Shown piece by piece: positions 1 through 13,100 of a stretch of 64,000 bases of DNA. The notes under the pieces were generated by a model. The model saw only the letters and a list, made by a program, of their open reading frames with translations, was not told the DNA's origin and ran no database searches. The stretch comes from Dromaius novaehollandiae (lineage: Eukaryota > Chordata > Aves > Casuariiformes > Dromaiidae). Position numbers and translations under genes: made by a program. The DNA is taken from NCBI RefSeq assembly GCF_036370855.1, contig NC_088103.1, positions 14,075,404 through 14,139,403 on the forward strand, read 5' to 3'. Position 1 is the first letter of the stretch; the number at the start of each line of letters is the position of its first letter.

Positions 1-1139
1 ATATTGTTGAAATACCCACAGGATGTAAAGCAAGCTACCTTGTAACTGTAACCACTGCCTTGAAGCAAACTCACAGGAGAAGGGGTGGGGAGCCACGGTG
101 TCTGACTCCAAAGGTGCCCTGCCAGCGTCCGGCTGTATGGGGATGGGCCACAGGTGGGAAGCAAGTTTGGTGGCTGAGAATCCTTGGGAGAAAATGTGGA
201 ATTAGCAAGTTATGCTTTCTGAAAAAAAATTCTCAGGAGGGTTTAATTCAACTCCCTGAGTTGTGGTAGCTTCACACCAGGAGAGAGGTCATCTCTCAGC
301 TAGCCGTTAGGATTTTATTAGTTGAAACTGAGGTATGAAATTCTGTCTGAAACCTAGGTGCCATCCAAGGCAGATTTCGGAGAGGCAGCACAGTTTGCTC
401 TTCGCAGTGCTAGGGAAGCGGGCAGCCCCGTGTCCTGCGTGGGAGGGCTTTCTTCACCGTGCCGGGGAGAGGCTAATGGGGCAAGGCGTTAGACCCATCC
501 CACGTTGAGTCACTTGGGTGGGAATGAGCTCTCAAGGGCTTCCCAGGACAGGGCTTAGGTGGAGACTGAACTCATCTATCCCAGATTCAGCTGTTAGCCG
601 AGCATCCAAGAGCAACACCGGGTCGTTTTAAACAAGCAGACATGCTGCTGGGAAGGTTGACTTTTCTCCAAACTTTAGGCTTGGCTTAGGTTTAGGCCTG
701 GTTCGAGTTCAAGCCTGGTACTTATCCCTTCCACCCAAACACATCTCCAGCTATTCAAACCCTACTTCATACATATGTCTACCTGCCTTGCTCTGTCCAG
801 AAGCCTTTAAAAGGATGGGAAAGTGTGGCCGTAGGGAGGAATTATTGTATGCGAGAATGCCTTTGTTCTCACAACTAGCCTTATTTTAATGGCTTCACAG
901 ATGAATATGTAATAATACTAACAGTAGTTTAGCTACTGTGGTTTGATCATAAATGGTATCCTCTGAGAGAGAACCATTTTATTAACTTATGCAGTTTCTG
1001 CTTGGTCGGTAGACAACTCAACCTGGTAAAGTTAAAATTCCATGAATAGCTAAGAAAACTTGTTGCTGTTCTTCCTTCATAATGGTTTGATATCTGTCTG
1101 AAGTCCTACCTGATACATTTCATTTTTGTTTTCTTACAG
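1..1139 (+). other. FAM13C intron, 3' part
   Basis: Intronic sequence leading to the acceptor at 1,138-1,139 (tttcttacag). I searched for a coding piece ending in a phase-2 donor that could join the next exon and found none, so the preceding exon is outside the window. No repeat is recognised. Confidence 0.7.
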
Positions 1140-1338
1140 AGATGATGATAACAAAGAAAATTATCCAGACAGTGCTGCAGTTTTAGAAGAAATACAGCTG
1201 CCTTTGCAAGACATCCAGCAGCACAAGGAGCAGGCAGCAACTGACTGCACGCAAAAACCTGCAATGGGCAACTTAAAGCTAAGAAAGCCTAAGCCCATTG
1301 CAAAGCTAGAAAATGGAAAAAGCCATGAGGAAAGTCAG
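1140..1338 (+). CDS. FAM13C: FAM13C exon 1 of window
   Basis: Residues 1-67 of the visible protein. The acceptor is ttcttacag before 1,140 and the donor is CAG|gtaaaa. The exon enters in phase 2 (AG|A = Arg) and leaves in phase 0. It begins RDDDNKENYPD, containing a KEN tripeptide also present in human FAM13C as I recall it. A basic stretch (LKLRKPKPIAK) near its end could serve as a nuclear localisation signal; this is inference. The rest is Gln/Glu-rich and probably disordered. Confidence 0.93.
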
Positions 1339-4300
1339 GTAAAAAACTAAACTTACCAAGGGAGAGGGGGGGCTTTTGGAAGGGTCTGAGCAAAGATACC
1401 TTTTGAAATGCAGAGTGGGGCTCACTGGCAGTCCATGGTCTGGCTGTGACCCTACAATAATCCACCCTAATTTCCAGGAACCTGCGGCCCTGGCACCAGC
1501 TGTGATGATGGACAGTACCTTTTGGCCAGGGAGTTGCACGGAGGGGTGTGTTGGGATGGCTGTCAGAAGGGAGTGCAAATGTGAAAGCAAATGTGCAAAT
1601 TTCATTCTTTAGACTTCTTGTGTCTGTTTGCACCAAATATAAAATCTTAGGAACTGCAGAACTTGATTAGATTTTTTCTGCTTTTTTAAAAAATTTGACC
1701 AACCAAGGCTCTCTTGTGCTGGTATTTTGGCTGCCTGTGGACATGTTTCTCTTACTTTCTGTTTTTCTCATAAGCACATTTCAAAAGAATTTATTTTACT
1801 GATGTTTCCTAGCAAATTAAGCATTGCTAAAAACTCTACATTTTCAGCACTGAGAGCTCTCTTGCGGCCATTTTCATGGAAAGGTGATTACTGCAGCTTT
1901 TTGGTGTGTGAGAACAGGCTCTTAAGGGACAGGAACTTTTATATTCTCTTTCTATATGAAGATTGCCATGAAACTGATCCTTTAACACAGTATTTAAAAA
2001 TGAGTGTTCCCTGAGCTGCCTTTGCAAGCTGTGCAGCCTTTTACTTGGTTTATCTGTGACACTGGGATTTCTCAAAGGGTTCAGAAAATAAGGTGACTTT
2101 TGCAGGCAATCTTTGCGTGTGTTTTCGCTTTTGGGCTGCTGGATGGCAGCTGAACTGACCTCATCTAAGAGTCAAAGATGCTCTTTCCATCATGCCACTG
2201 AGGAGGAGTATAATACCTCCTTTTTGTTTATTAATTTTACCTTTAGAAGGGTTTCCTGGCGTGCTAGGTGAGTGTTGGTCTGCTGGTGCAGTGACTGCAG
2301 ATAATGCTGGATTCTTTGTTGCCCTTGCGGTAACAACTGTGAGGAATAAGTTGTAAATGCTGCCATTCGGCTTTGGCGGGATTTCACCTCTGCTTCTAGA
2401 GCAGAAATGGCTGACTGCAGGCAGTGCAAGGCAGTGGGGAGTGAGACCCTTCATCTTCACTTACAAGGCAAGCAGCAGCCGACCCCCAGGTCGTTAGTCT
2501 GTGGTGCTCGTTCAGGGCTGCCTCAGAAGGGTGTCGGAGGGAGGGATTGCTTCAGATTCAGTCGTCGCCCGATGCCCGCGAAGCCCAGCGACAAGCGCGC
2601 CGGGATACCAGCAGCATCCGCGCCCACAGGGCAGTCAGCAGCGTCGGGTGCCAGTGATCTGCCCATGGGCTTCGCTGCTGGCTTGAGCTGAGGGAAGCAG
2701 AGCTTCAGCTTCTCCAAAGGCTATAAAAAAAGCGTAGAAATGAACCAGCTTCTGCTGCTGACTCTGGAGGTGCAGCTCTCTGCAGGCTACAGAGTTACCA
2801 GCACCCAGCAGCTGCTGGAAGTGCCTCACTCCCCCCGTGCTCTGTTGCTTCCTAAATTATGTCTCATGTTCAGTGTAGGAGAGAGATTTGATCTAGGTTT
2901 AACTCCTCACCTGGACACATTCTGGTACCCAAGACAGCTGATGTTAACTTTGGTAGCTTGGCATGTTGTAGCAGAGACAAGGCTGGGGAGACCTCTGTAG
3001 TTACAGCTCTCGTTTATGCCTATGGTGGTTGGCTATTTATTTTCTGACACTCCTTACTCCTTGTTTGAGGACAGAAATTTGCAGAGCACTTTCTGAAGTG
3101 CTTTGAACCCTTCATAGATGAGGAGTGATTCTGGTCCATTCTTTCAAATTTTCTATAGGAGTAGATCATTCTGGATGGCACATCTCACCTTTCAAAGTGA
3201 GGAGTCTCCTTCTGTATTCTGGAAGAAAGCATAAAAGCAGATGACATCCTACTGGTGTTATCACAGTCTCTTTCAGAATGTCAACATCAGCTCTTGCCCT
3301 AATCTTCTTGTGCGTTTTTGCTGGAGTTTATCCCTGAGATGATGCAATAGATGCTGATTTTTTGTAATTATATTGCATTAGTAGGAAATACTGCATAGAA
3401 TATGGAGAGGTGAGCTGTGCATGTTTATCTGCTGGTAGGAAAAATGATAGGGAACTGTGCACTATGAAGAGCAAGTGGAAGCACATCAGGAGAAGGAGTC
3501 ATGAACGAGTTGTAAAGAGGAAGAGATCCATCTCACAGATCATCTGTTGTTTCTTCAGCTACTTTCTGTGTCACCTGTCTGCCTCCTCCTTCTGTATGTC
3601 ATGTTGGTGTCTCTTACTGAACGGATGCTAACACAACATAGATTTGCTCTCTTGCCTGACATTTTATCGGCCTGAAGAAGTTAACTGAAAATGTTGATTT
3701 TCTTTCATGGGAAACTTTCTGAACATGTAATTAGACTGCCATAAAATGCCAGTGCAATTCAAACATGCAATCTGTGGAAGCAAAAAGAATAATGGGGGTC
3801 AGGCAGACAACTTTCATATGACTCCAGGGTTTGAATTAGGAAAGATAAAAGTGGTCTTGGGCCCCCATACTAGCCATTGCTCCCACCTCTGGATTACTGG
3901 AAGAGACAAGATGTGTAGGCACTATTTTATCCTACCTTTGATTTGATAGGAGTACTTGAGAGAGCTTTGAAAAGTACTATAAAAGACGAACACGAAGCAA
4001 AACATCACTTCATAACAGGAACTCCACTTACACTTAGAGGGAATTGTATCCTAGTACTGTGAAAGACTTTTCAAAGGATATCCTTTATCTACACTGAGTT
4101 CAGTGGTGCTTGCTATAGGAGACTATATAGGAGACTATAGAGCTTGCCTCTTGGAAGTCTGTAGAAGGAAGCCATCGTAGAGAAAACATATGCCCAGCCC
4201 CTCATTTTACATACCCTTCATTCACACGAGTAAGGATGTGCGTGCTCCTTGACCCTGAAGTCCTTGCTTTGCTGTATCTTCAGGAACCTCAAGGTTTTTT

Positions 4301-6927
4301 GTTCTTGAAGAAGTGGGCATCTGGCTCACAGGCTTTGTTTAATGCACCTATAACAAACAAGGCTCTGCTTGCAGAAGTGCTCTGCAGAGGGTTTGCTTCT
4401 GTGAGGGGCTCTCGTGGAGATCCTTGGCATGCTGTGGCCTTCAAACCCCGAGGCGGCTGTCTGCATTAGAGCCCTGGTGGTGAGCTGGTAGCTTCTGCTT
4501 CTCTCCATTTTGAAGCTGAAAGTGAAGTACTGCTGTGTTTCCAGTAGCTGTTGCTTATACATATGGCAGGTAGTTATTATCTGGAGTAGCCAGACTAATG
4601 CTTTGAAAGTCCATGCAATAGCGTGTGCCTTGCCTTTTGTGAAGGCTGTTGCCACCAAGCCACTCAGTGGGATAAATGGTGTGCTTAAAAGCAGCTAATG
4701 AGGCGCTGACAAACAGCAATGCCTGAGTAAAAGAAAAGTATGATGTGCTGCAAATGGTGATTAAACTGTTCATCCTCATTTCCCTGATTTTACTGATAGA
4801 GTGCTTTTTCAATAGTCTCCTCCCCAACCTGAGTTCGCTCTGGCATCAAAAAGAGACAATGACAATATTGTAGGGACAATATCTCTTTAAAGGTTTTGCT
4901 CTGATAAGCCAAGGAAATGCTCCCTGCTCACTCCTGTGCGTTGTAAGACCATGAGCTGCTCTTTTAGAAAACTGTCATTGTAAAATAAGAACAGGCTATT
5001 GGGAAATGAGTTACTTTGCTGCATGTGTAGGAAGGATCAAAGTGTGTTTGGATGGGAACCAATTTTATGTGCCTTTCTACTAGTGAAAATCCAGGGGACT
5101 TCCATAGCAGAGAGGTCACTGAGAGGGAGCAGATCTCAGTGCTCAAGTAGAGGAAATGCAGCCACTCTGGGGATCTTGACCGTCCCGAGGCTCTCAGTCT
5201 GCTGAAGTATGACTCCTGTGCCTCGGACGTTTTGGACACGAGTGTAATGTGGTCGTGTACCCTAGGTCTTGATCTAGCAAAGGCTATTGAGGTTACAGTG
5301 ATGATTAACAGGACCAAGTCTAATAAGACTTAGTTCACTTAGCCACGTATCAGCTGATAAAATGTTACTAGAGTAAAGCTATTCCTTGGATATTGCATGC
5401 AGTTATTTCTTGCAGGACAGGAGCTCAGTACAGGGGCTGCCATGTCCCTTCCAAAGTGTGGGGATAGAGGCAGGCTGCTGGGATGTGATTATACCGCTGT
5501 ACTCCAGCTCCTTGGGTTGATCTTTCCCATGATTTCATGAGCTTCTTTAGCAATTCTGCAATGGCAATCTATTCAAAATCAAATTAGCTAGGATTTATTG
5601 GCCTTCAAGAGGTGAGGAAGCATATGCTCAGAACATACTCCGGGGAGTCAGTGTGCGAACAGATGGTTTGGAGTGGAAAGTCTGCTTTCCTTGCCTAATC
5701 CCTTCTCGCACTCACCTTTGTTGCACAGTCATGAATTTAGATTATTAAATGTTTCATCCTCCAATTCCATATTGATACTGAGATATATTTATAAAATGAA
5801 ACTAAACATGCCGGCTAATTGGTAGAGTAAGTGAAAGTTCAGTTTTAAAGTCTAATTACCAAGGTGAATGACTAAAATTGAATGGTAGTTTGACATAGAT
5901 ATCTAGAGATAGGAATGCTGAAAGCTACTGTGTGAAATTTGTTATTTTAAGTATAAACTAAGTAGGAAAATTGCATTAATTCAAAAGAACTTCCAGTAAT
6001 TTGATGTTAAAATTGCAATTTTAAATATGCAGGAATCAGAAAATTAAGCCAATGTTAAGGCATTAGCTACATGAACGCACAAACATGTCAGGTAGCCTGC
6101 GAGTTCCACTTCAGTTTTTAGGCGTGCTCCATTTGTGTGTAAACCATACCTCTCGTTGTGGGTTAAATCTCTGCATTCAATCCCGTTCAGTGTACCTGTT
6201 TATTTTCTTGTGTGGACTGGCATTTTCAGAAGAGGTAGGAGACACTTCTGCTCAGGATTTCAAGTCCCAGCCATTTTCTATATTGTTATAGCACAGTGAG
6301 GAGTGCCAGGACTCTGGACCTAAACGCTGGTGCAGTATTCCCAGAGAGCAGGAGATCAATCTCAGAAACTCACATTGGAAGAGAGCTGGAAGTGGCTGTG
6401 TGTTGGATGAGGCACATTAAGGATGCAAGGCACTTTCTGTAGTTCAACAGCAGATTAAGCTGCTATGTAAACACAGCAAACTTTAGTACGTCTGTACTCT
6501 AATTCAAATGCTCTGACAGAGATGGGGTATGACATGCTGTGATTTTCTGGAGAAAAAGAGATATTAAAAAAAATTTTAGCTTGTGAAAGAGAAGCTGATT
6601 TATCATAACATATATATGCATGGTAGTATTTTCTAGCTGCTTCCAAACCCACATATTGTTTTGTGTACAAAGCACATAGCATGGTGGTGATTACACTCTT
6701 CTCAGCAAAGCCTGGAGATTTCCCTCTTCACAGGCCGCTTACCAGATGCAGCCTAGTTGTAGACATCTTAGCCTATAGTGAAGGCAAAACAAAAATATGA
6801 CAGCAGGTAGCACTGTACTGTTGATTGCTTCTGACACATGAGGAATGGATTTCATTACTCTTAAGAAACATAGGTCCCATCAAGGGTGTTTCCTCAGGAT
6901 TACTCTGTAACATCGTAATGACATAAC

Positions 6928-6977
6928 TTACTAACACACACACCCCCCCCACGACCCCCCCCGACCACCACCACCAA
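6928..6977. repeat. C-rich and (CA)/(CAC) simple repeat
   Basis: A short CA run is followed by two C-runs separated by ACGA, then CCACCACCACC. On the - strand this is a series of G-runs. Confidence 0.85.
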
Positions 6978-7126
6978 ATCCCTGAGTCCTCAAATGTCAA
7001 GCCTGCAAGTAAGCATTTATCACCTGCGTGCATTCCGGTCCTCAGCTTTACCTTTCATCAAAAATAAAGCATCTTGAATTGCTGTGTTCTTTCTGCTGGT
7101 ATTGGAGAGGGATATTTGTTGGGGGG

Positions 7127-7152
7127 AAAAAAAAAAAAAAAAAAAAAAAAAA
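7127..7152. repeat. A-homopolymer run
   Basis: About 26 consecutive A directly follow six G. It could be a simple repeat or the decayed tail of a retroposed copy; no source gene was recognised upstream. Confidence 0.85.
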
Positions 7153-10066
7153 GGACAGGGAAGAAGAGGCTTCTACTGAAGCATGTTTACCACTTCAATG
7201 CAGTTTTTGGATTTCTACCTTATCTGGACTGACCTTCTTTGAGCAGTTAACTTAAATAGTGCAGCTCCTAGAGTGCCACAGCCATAAGAAAGGCTTGCTT
7301 AAGTCAAATGTCACTTGTTTCAGTCATTTACAAAGCACCCACAGTTTTCATTTTGTCTATTTTAACAGCAGTTGCAGTTAACAACCAAAAAAAGTATATA
7401 TCTAAGCATGAATGTTGAGGCTATTGCAAGAACTCTAGACCAGGTCTTCAACTGATTTAAGTAAATAGGTATTGCCTCTTGTGATATTTTATTGTACCTT
7501 CAAACTCCATATTGTCATATGAGGGCATAAAAAGTAGGTAGGATTTGTGTCCTGAGTAGGAATCTCTCGTAATGAAGCTGTGTTCCTAGGAAGGTCAACT
7601 CCTATCAGAGTCACTCTGGTGCCGCGATCTCTTCCCTCTTTCCCCCCAGTCGGCTTTCCTCAGATTTACAAATAATGCAAACTCCCAGCTTCAGCTCCAA
7701 AAGTTTTCCAAAGATCATGGTCTTGCTGTGTGTGTGTCTATTATTTAATCTCTTCAAGACAGAGTATTTTCAGTATGTGAAATGGTAATCATAAGAATTC
7801 TTGTCTTGTGTCTTTTCTGGTGTCTATATAGATTTAGAGAATGTAGTGTTTTTCTTTCTTGTTTCTGTCATGTACAGGGCTTAGCAAAATGTGACCTAGC
7901 CCTCTTCTAAGAGATTCTAAGAGCTGTTGTCCTCACACAAATGCAGAAAATGCCTCTTCTACCCGCAGACCATCAGACCACTGAAGGTTTGTGGGTAAAT
8001 AAAATAAGTTGAACCGGTTCAATCCGCTTCTGTCTCGAGATTTAATAAAAATTGTTGTGTTGACCCTTGTAGTTCCCAAGAGCATATGATCATTTTTATA
8101 TAACCAGGGGGAAAAAATGTTAAGATAGTAATGAAAGAACTAAAAAAGCTTGAAAAAAGTGCCAGTCATTTGTAACCTGAATTGCGATTACCATATTTGG
8201 ATAAAATGCCATTCATTCAGTGCTAAACTGTAGACATGGGGAGAGGGGAAGACTTCTATCCTAGAAAGCTGGGAAGGAGGCAAAAGGTAAGAAAAGCAAG
8301 AGTAGCTCTAGTCAATTCAGTGAACATCACCAGGGATTTGTAACGTTTTGTCTGAAAAGACGACAGCCTCCGTTTGGGAAATTTGCCCCCATGGGAAGCA
8401 GGTGTGGTTGGAAAGCTCGGCTGGGCTGTGGGGGTTGATGCCGAAGCGAGCTGCATCAGCTCAGTCGGCCTTACCCGGCAGAGGAGCTACTTCCAGCCCC
8501 AGGGCAGGTCCACGCACGTTCATGCAGTGCGGACGTACCCCGCGGCCGGACGTGTTTGTCAGGGTTAGCACGTGGCCGCTTTCTCTTCACTAAGAGCCTG
8601 ACAGCGCGATGGTGACGGCTGCCTCTTTCTACGGAGAGTTTGAACACTTTTATTACGCTCATCTTATAGACTGAGTGGGAGGAAATAACTTCCCCTTATC
8701 CAAAGAATATCTTGGCACTTTAAAAGAAGACTGAGATTAAAATAAGATAGTAAGAGTATTGTTAAACTGTGAGGAAGTAAAATATCAATGTTCAGACTTT
8801 TTGTTTACTTTTACCAGGCTTTTTTACAAGATCTCTTAGTCTTAACATTCATTTTCTGAGGCAGCCACTGAATAGTTCTTCTGAGAGGAGACCATTTAGG
8901 CAACTTTCTTAAATCGTACAGCTTGTTATAATGTTTACAGTTTTATAAATTATAATTTAGTTTAAATATAGTCTATCTTTAAACAGGCTTCATTTATAAT
9001 CTGTAAAGATAGAAGAGGCTCAGAAGGAAGTGACAAGCAGCCACTGTTTCTGTTAATGCTGAATGACCTCAGCCCTCTGAGTTCTTGTCCAAGCTTCAGA
9101 TTTTTGGGACTAAGCTTTGAAATAGGATCAAAATCAAATACACTATTTTACCATCAAAAGTGAACACTACTACTTTGCAAAACACATCATATCTTAATTT
9201 TATAAGCTATTATGTTAAAATATTGGATAATAAAAGCTAATGAAGAAGAAGAAAAAGCTGCACTTTGATTATCACATTTTCAAAGAACTTTATTAACTTA
9301 CCCCTTTGCAAGTGAAGGAAAATATTATAACCCATTTTATGGGGAAGGAAAATAAGATGTGCTGAATAACTTTTCACAGCCATACAACTGTTTTTTGAAA
9401 GCTTGGAGTAAAATGCATATCCAATTCCTAGTTCTGGCCTCAATTTGTTGGACTAAACTGGCTTTATCTTCAGTGTGGCAAGGTGGCTGGTATGACTTTT
9501 TTTTCCTCGCTGACCTTTACTCCTCTCACAGCAATACTCTATTCATAGAGGTATTCATAATCTGGGGAAGGGAAAAAGCAAAGGGCAAAAACAAACTGGT
9601 TAAACCTTACTAATCTTATTCAAGTGAACTGAATTTGCTTTTGTCAGCCAAATTTTTATTATGATGTCCAAGCTATAAAATCTTACTGACATAAGAATAA
9701 ATAATTTTCCGTGAAATGTGATTGTATATATAAGCAAAAATATTAAACTCTGTGGGTAGCACTTTTTAGTTCAGATGCTGACTTCTGTTATGTAACTAAT
9801 AAATAGAAAATGGGTTACAGTGGCTTCTTGTCTGCTTTGGTTTCAGAAGGTGTTTTACAAGGAAGATACCACTTCTTTTAGAACCTTTTCGAGTTAGTGC
9901 TTTCCAATTGCTTCCAGATTATTACCAAAAAATAGCTACAGAGCATTTGCAAACTCCCACAAATCAGCCTTCAGTTTCACAGAGCTCTGATTTCCTTAAA
10001 GCAAAGTGTTCAGCTTAGCCTGATCGTGACCAACGGGGCATTCAACGTTTCTGTTGCTTTCTGCAG

Positions 10067-10188
10067 GACCTGGAGAACGTATTGCCCGGCCTCTCTGCCT
10101 GGCAGGGGACGGCAGGAGCCTCCGCTGATGCCTGTGCCCAGAACATGCCTTTCAGATGCCAGGAAACAGTTGGGAGAGTTCCGCCAAG
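10067..10188 (+). CDS. FAM13C: FAM13C exon 2 of window
   Basis: Residues 68-107 plus a split Arg. The acceptor is ctttctgcag and the donor AAG|gtaagc. Phase 0 in, phase 2 out. The translation ends MPFRCQETVGRVPPR. This matches the weakly conserved human segment containing FKCQETVRLQPR as I remember it, which is why the exon is accepted despite low overall conservation. It lies in a different frame from the longer open frame overlapping it. Confidence 0.88.
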
Positions 10189-13100
10189 GTAAGCCGTGGG
10201 ATAAGACAGTGCATTTCACTTCTCATTAACTGTAGGAAAAGCTAATTCATTTGCTGTCTTTTGTATAAAATATTCAGACCCTTGGCTCTCACTGGTAGTT
10301 ACATTCTTTATTTATAGGCCTAGAACTGTTTGGAGAAAGCAAAAAGGATGATGATAGGAAGGCAAGTTTCATCCTTCTTTAACCTCCTTACATTTCAAGC
10401 AGGAGGAACATCCTCTGTTTAGAAATTTCACTTCCTCTGTGCCAAGTTTCAAAAATATCATGGCACTTTTTTTTCTTTTTCCCCCAGTGCTGACTTGCTT
10501 CACTCTTTCTCAGAGTATACTCCCACTGAGAAATGGGAATGGCAAGCTGCACACCTGATTTTAGCATCAGCATGCATTTCCGTATTACTTCCTGGATGCT
10601 GTGAAACTGGGCTCTTTCCAGTGCTGTGGAGGATACAGGAAGCTCAGGTCAGGCATCAGCCAAGTTTTGATTGCAGGTAACTGCAGATCATGAAGTAACT
10701 CATCTCTAATAACTACTGGGAGTCATGGTTTTCCTTCTGATCTTTCCTGGCTGTGCAACAGTCTAGAAATGGGGCTTTGACTCCCCCACAACCCTTCCCA
10801 TGGCCCACCCTGCTTGCGAGGGCCTGTCCTAAGGATAAGATTTGGCTCTCACAGACAGGACTGGACTGCGTAAATATGATTATACTCTTCCGAGTCATCT
10901 CTTTTGGGGGCACTGCTTTACGTATTTCCCATGCTCAGGTATGGTTCAGCTCTGCTTTGCTGTGTGCAAAGTGTTTCAGGCAGGTGAGCCCAGGACTCTG
11001 ATGTCTTTTCTTTATTCTGTGTCTGAAGGTGCATGACAGCTTTGGTGCTTGTAGTGCCTCCACTGCAATGTGGTAGAGGCTCTGGGCACTCTGGAGTGAT
11101 AACTGGTGTCCTTCACACGTACAGTCAAGTTCCCAGCCCTGCGTTGTTCAGCCTCCCTCTGCACCTGTCTGTAGTAGAGCCTGATCGAAGGGCAATGCCT
11201 TGGGCTGCACGACATGCAGTGGCAAGGCAGACAGGAAAAAATAATGCTCTGCCTGGAGGGCCTGGACATCCTGGGGATGCTGGGCGGTCAGGGCACAGCT
11301 AATAGAAATACGGAGCTCTTTGCCTCTGTGTTTCCAGTCAGGACTAGGTTAGCAGTATGAGAAATGAACAGTTGCTGAGCCACAGGTTTTAGTAGGCAAC
11401 ACTGCAAACGATATTAATTCATGCTCTCAAAGGCAGATTTAGCAGAATGGCCAAGCATTTAATTAGCTTGCAAAAAGAACTACTTTCACCCTCCAACACT
11501 TGTATCTGCAGTTGAAACATTGCGAAGTCCTGCATCGCAGAAAGTGTTTCTAATTAGTCCCAGCCTAGGAATTCTACCTCAAGGAAAAATCACATGGATT
11601 TCTTTTAGGAAGGAGAATAGAGAGTTTGGTCTCTCAGAGACTTAGACACAGCTAGCATCTCTGTCTCTGTTTGGACAGATAATGAAATATCATTGGTTCA
11701 CTTTGATTTCTGAAAGAAACATCATGAAAGAAACATGAACTTTGAAGATAAGAACCAGAGTAGAGTGTTCATGAATAAAACAGCAACCACAATGAGATTC
11801 CCCTGTCCACTTCAACATTTAGCCTTTTTAGTTCAGCAGGCTTTAAACCATGATTCGCTATGCTGTTTATTCCTGTTTAATACCAGGGCACCTCCTTAGG
11901 AGGTGTTTTCTGCAAGTGTTAAAGCACTTAAGTATTGGCACCTAGATTTATCATGCTAAGAGCTGCAAAAGCATAGCGATCACCTCCCAACTCTTGCCGT
12001 GTCTTAGTTTGATTATATTACAACAAAAGTGAGGCCATTTTACTCCCAGATGGAAAACCTCAAGCAGGGAGTAAACACACATTAACTTGTGGTCCTGGCC
12101 TCACACGCACCAGTGCTGATCCCGGACTGGTGTGTCAGGATCCCAGAACTGACGCGTACAGCAGACTGCCAACTGCAGCTGCCTGGGAACAACGTCTTGC
12201 CTTGTTTTCTGCCTTCCCCACTCTGGGACATGGCAAAGGTTAAGTATTCAGGCTTGGCAGCGGGCAACTGTCACAGCTACATTTTGGCAGAACTCATCTG
12301 CTAACTCCACAGATCCTGAGTTTCGCTTTCGTCTGCTCCGTCTTTGCTAGGTTACTGGTGAAATTAGCAAATGCTTTGGAAAATTGCAACTTCCTAGCAT
12401 CCCAGGCTCATAGACCAAAGGTGGTCTTGTGTTTTGGGGAAGAGGAGATGACCGCCGCTGCTGCAGGACTGTGACTGCACAAGCTCCTCTGTGTACCAGA
12501 TGTGCATGGGGAGGGCAGGAGAGGAAGGGCTCGTTTCTATCCCATACTCAGTTAGGAGCAGGGTTGGTGGTTTCTTGTGAGGTTGGTTGTTCCTTCTGGT
12601 ATGACTTGGTTTCTTCACACTGCTATAGCTCTGTCATTAGTCTCACTGAGGTTTGAAAGTCTAAACACCTCTGAACTGTGCAGAGTTTATCTTGAAATCT
12701 GTTCTAGTCAGTGTGGTGCCACGAAAAACAGGCCAAAGTTAATTTGGCTAAATATGGATTAAAAACTACTCAGATATGAAAAGCTTTTGGACGCAGTCCC
12801 TGTTTAGCAGAGCAATCTAAATTCCGGATGACATAACAAGGGAGGTTCGTACACGGAGATGTGGCAGGGAGAAGCAGAACAGGCCGTGTAAGAGAAACAC
12901 CCCACAGAGCTAGTGCTCGCGAGTACGTGTGTTGATTGTTCTGTGGGTTGGTTGGTTGGTTGGTTTTTCAGTCTAGTCCTTTCATTTGCCAATATCTCAC
13001 GACTTACTAGTGAAATGGTAAAGGAAAAGTTTAGTGGGATCTGAGGGAAATGGGAGAGTAGACTTGGAGAAGTTGTTTAAGGGTAACTATATACTGCCTT

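Larger units (their letters stand above)
1339..10066 (+). other. FAM13C intron (8.7 kb)
   Basis: Non-coding. It holds a GC- and CpG-rich patch at about 2,480-2,690, a C-run and CA/CAC simple repeat at about 6,928-6,977, an A-run at 7,127-7,152 and another GC-rich patch at about 8,390-8,590. The region 5,740-6,060 is AT-rich with several TAATT motifs, like a conserved non-coding element, but this is untested. No further exon or recognisable transposon was seen. Confidence 0.7.

Noticed and set aside
1126..1139. Start codon at 1,126 for exon 1
   Set aside because: The bases before 1,140 are an intron pyrimidine tract and acceptor. The first codon there is TTG, and the exon enters in phase 2.
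7127..7152. A-run as the tail of a processed pseudogene
   Set aside because: No coding-like or gene-derived sequence recognised upstream, and no target-site duplication seen.
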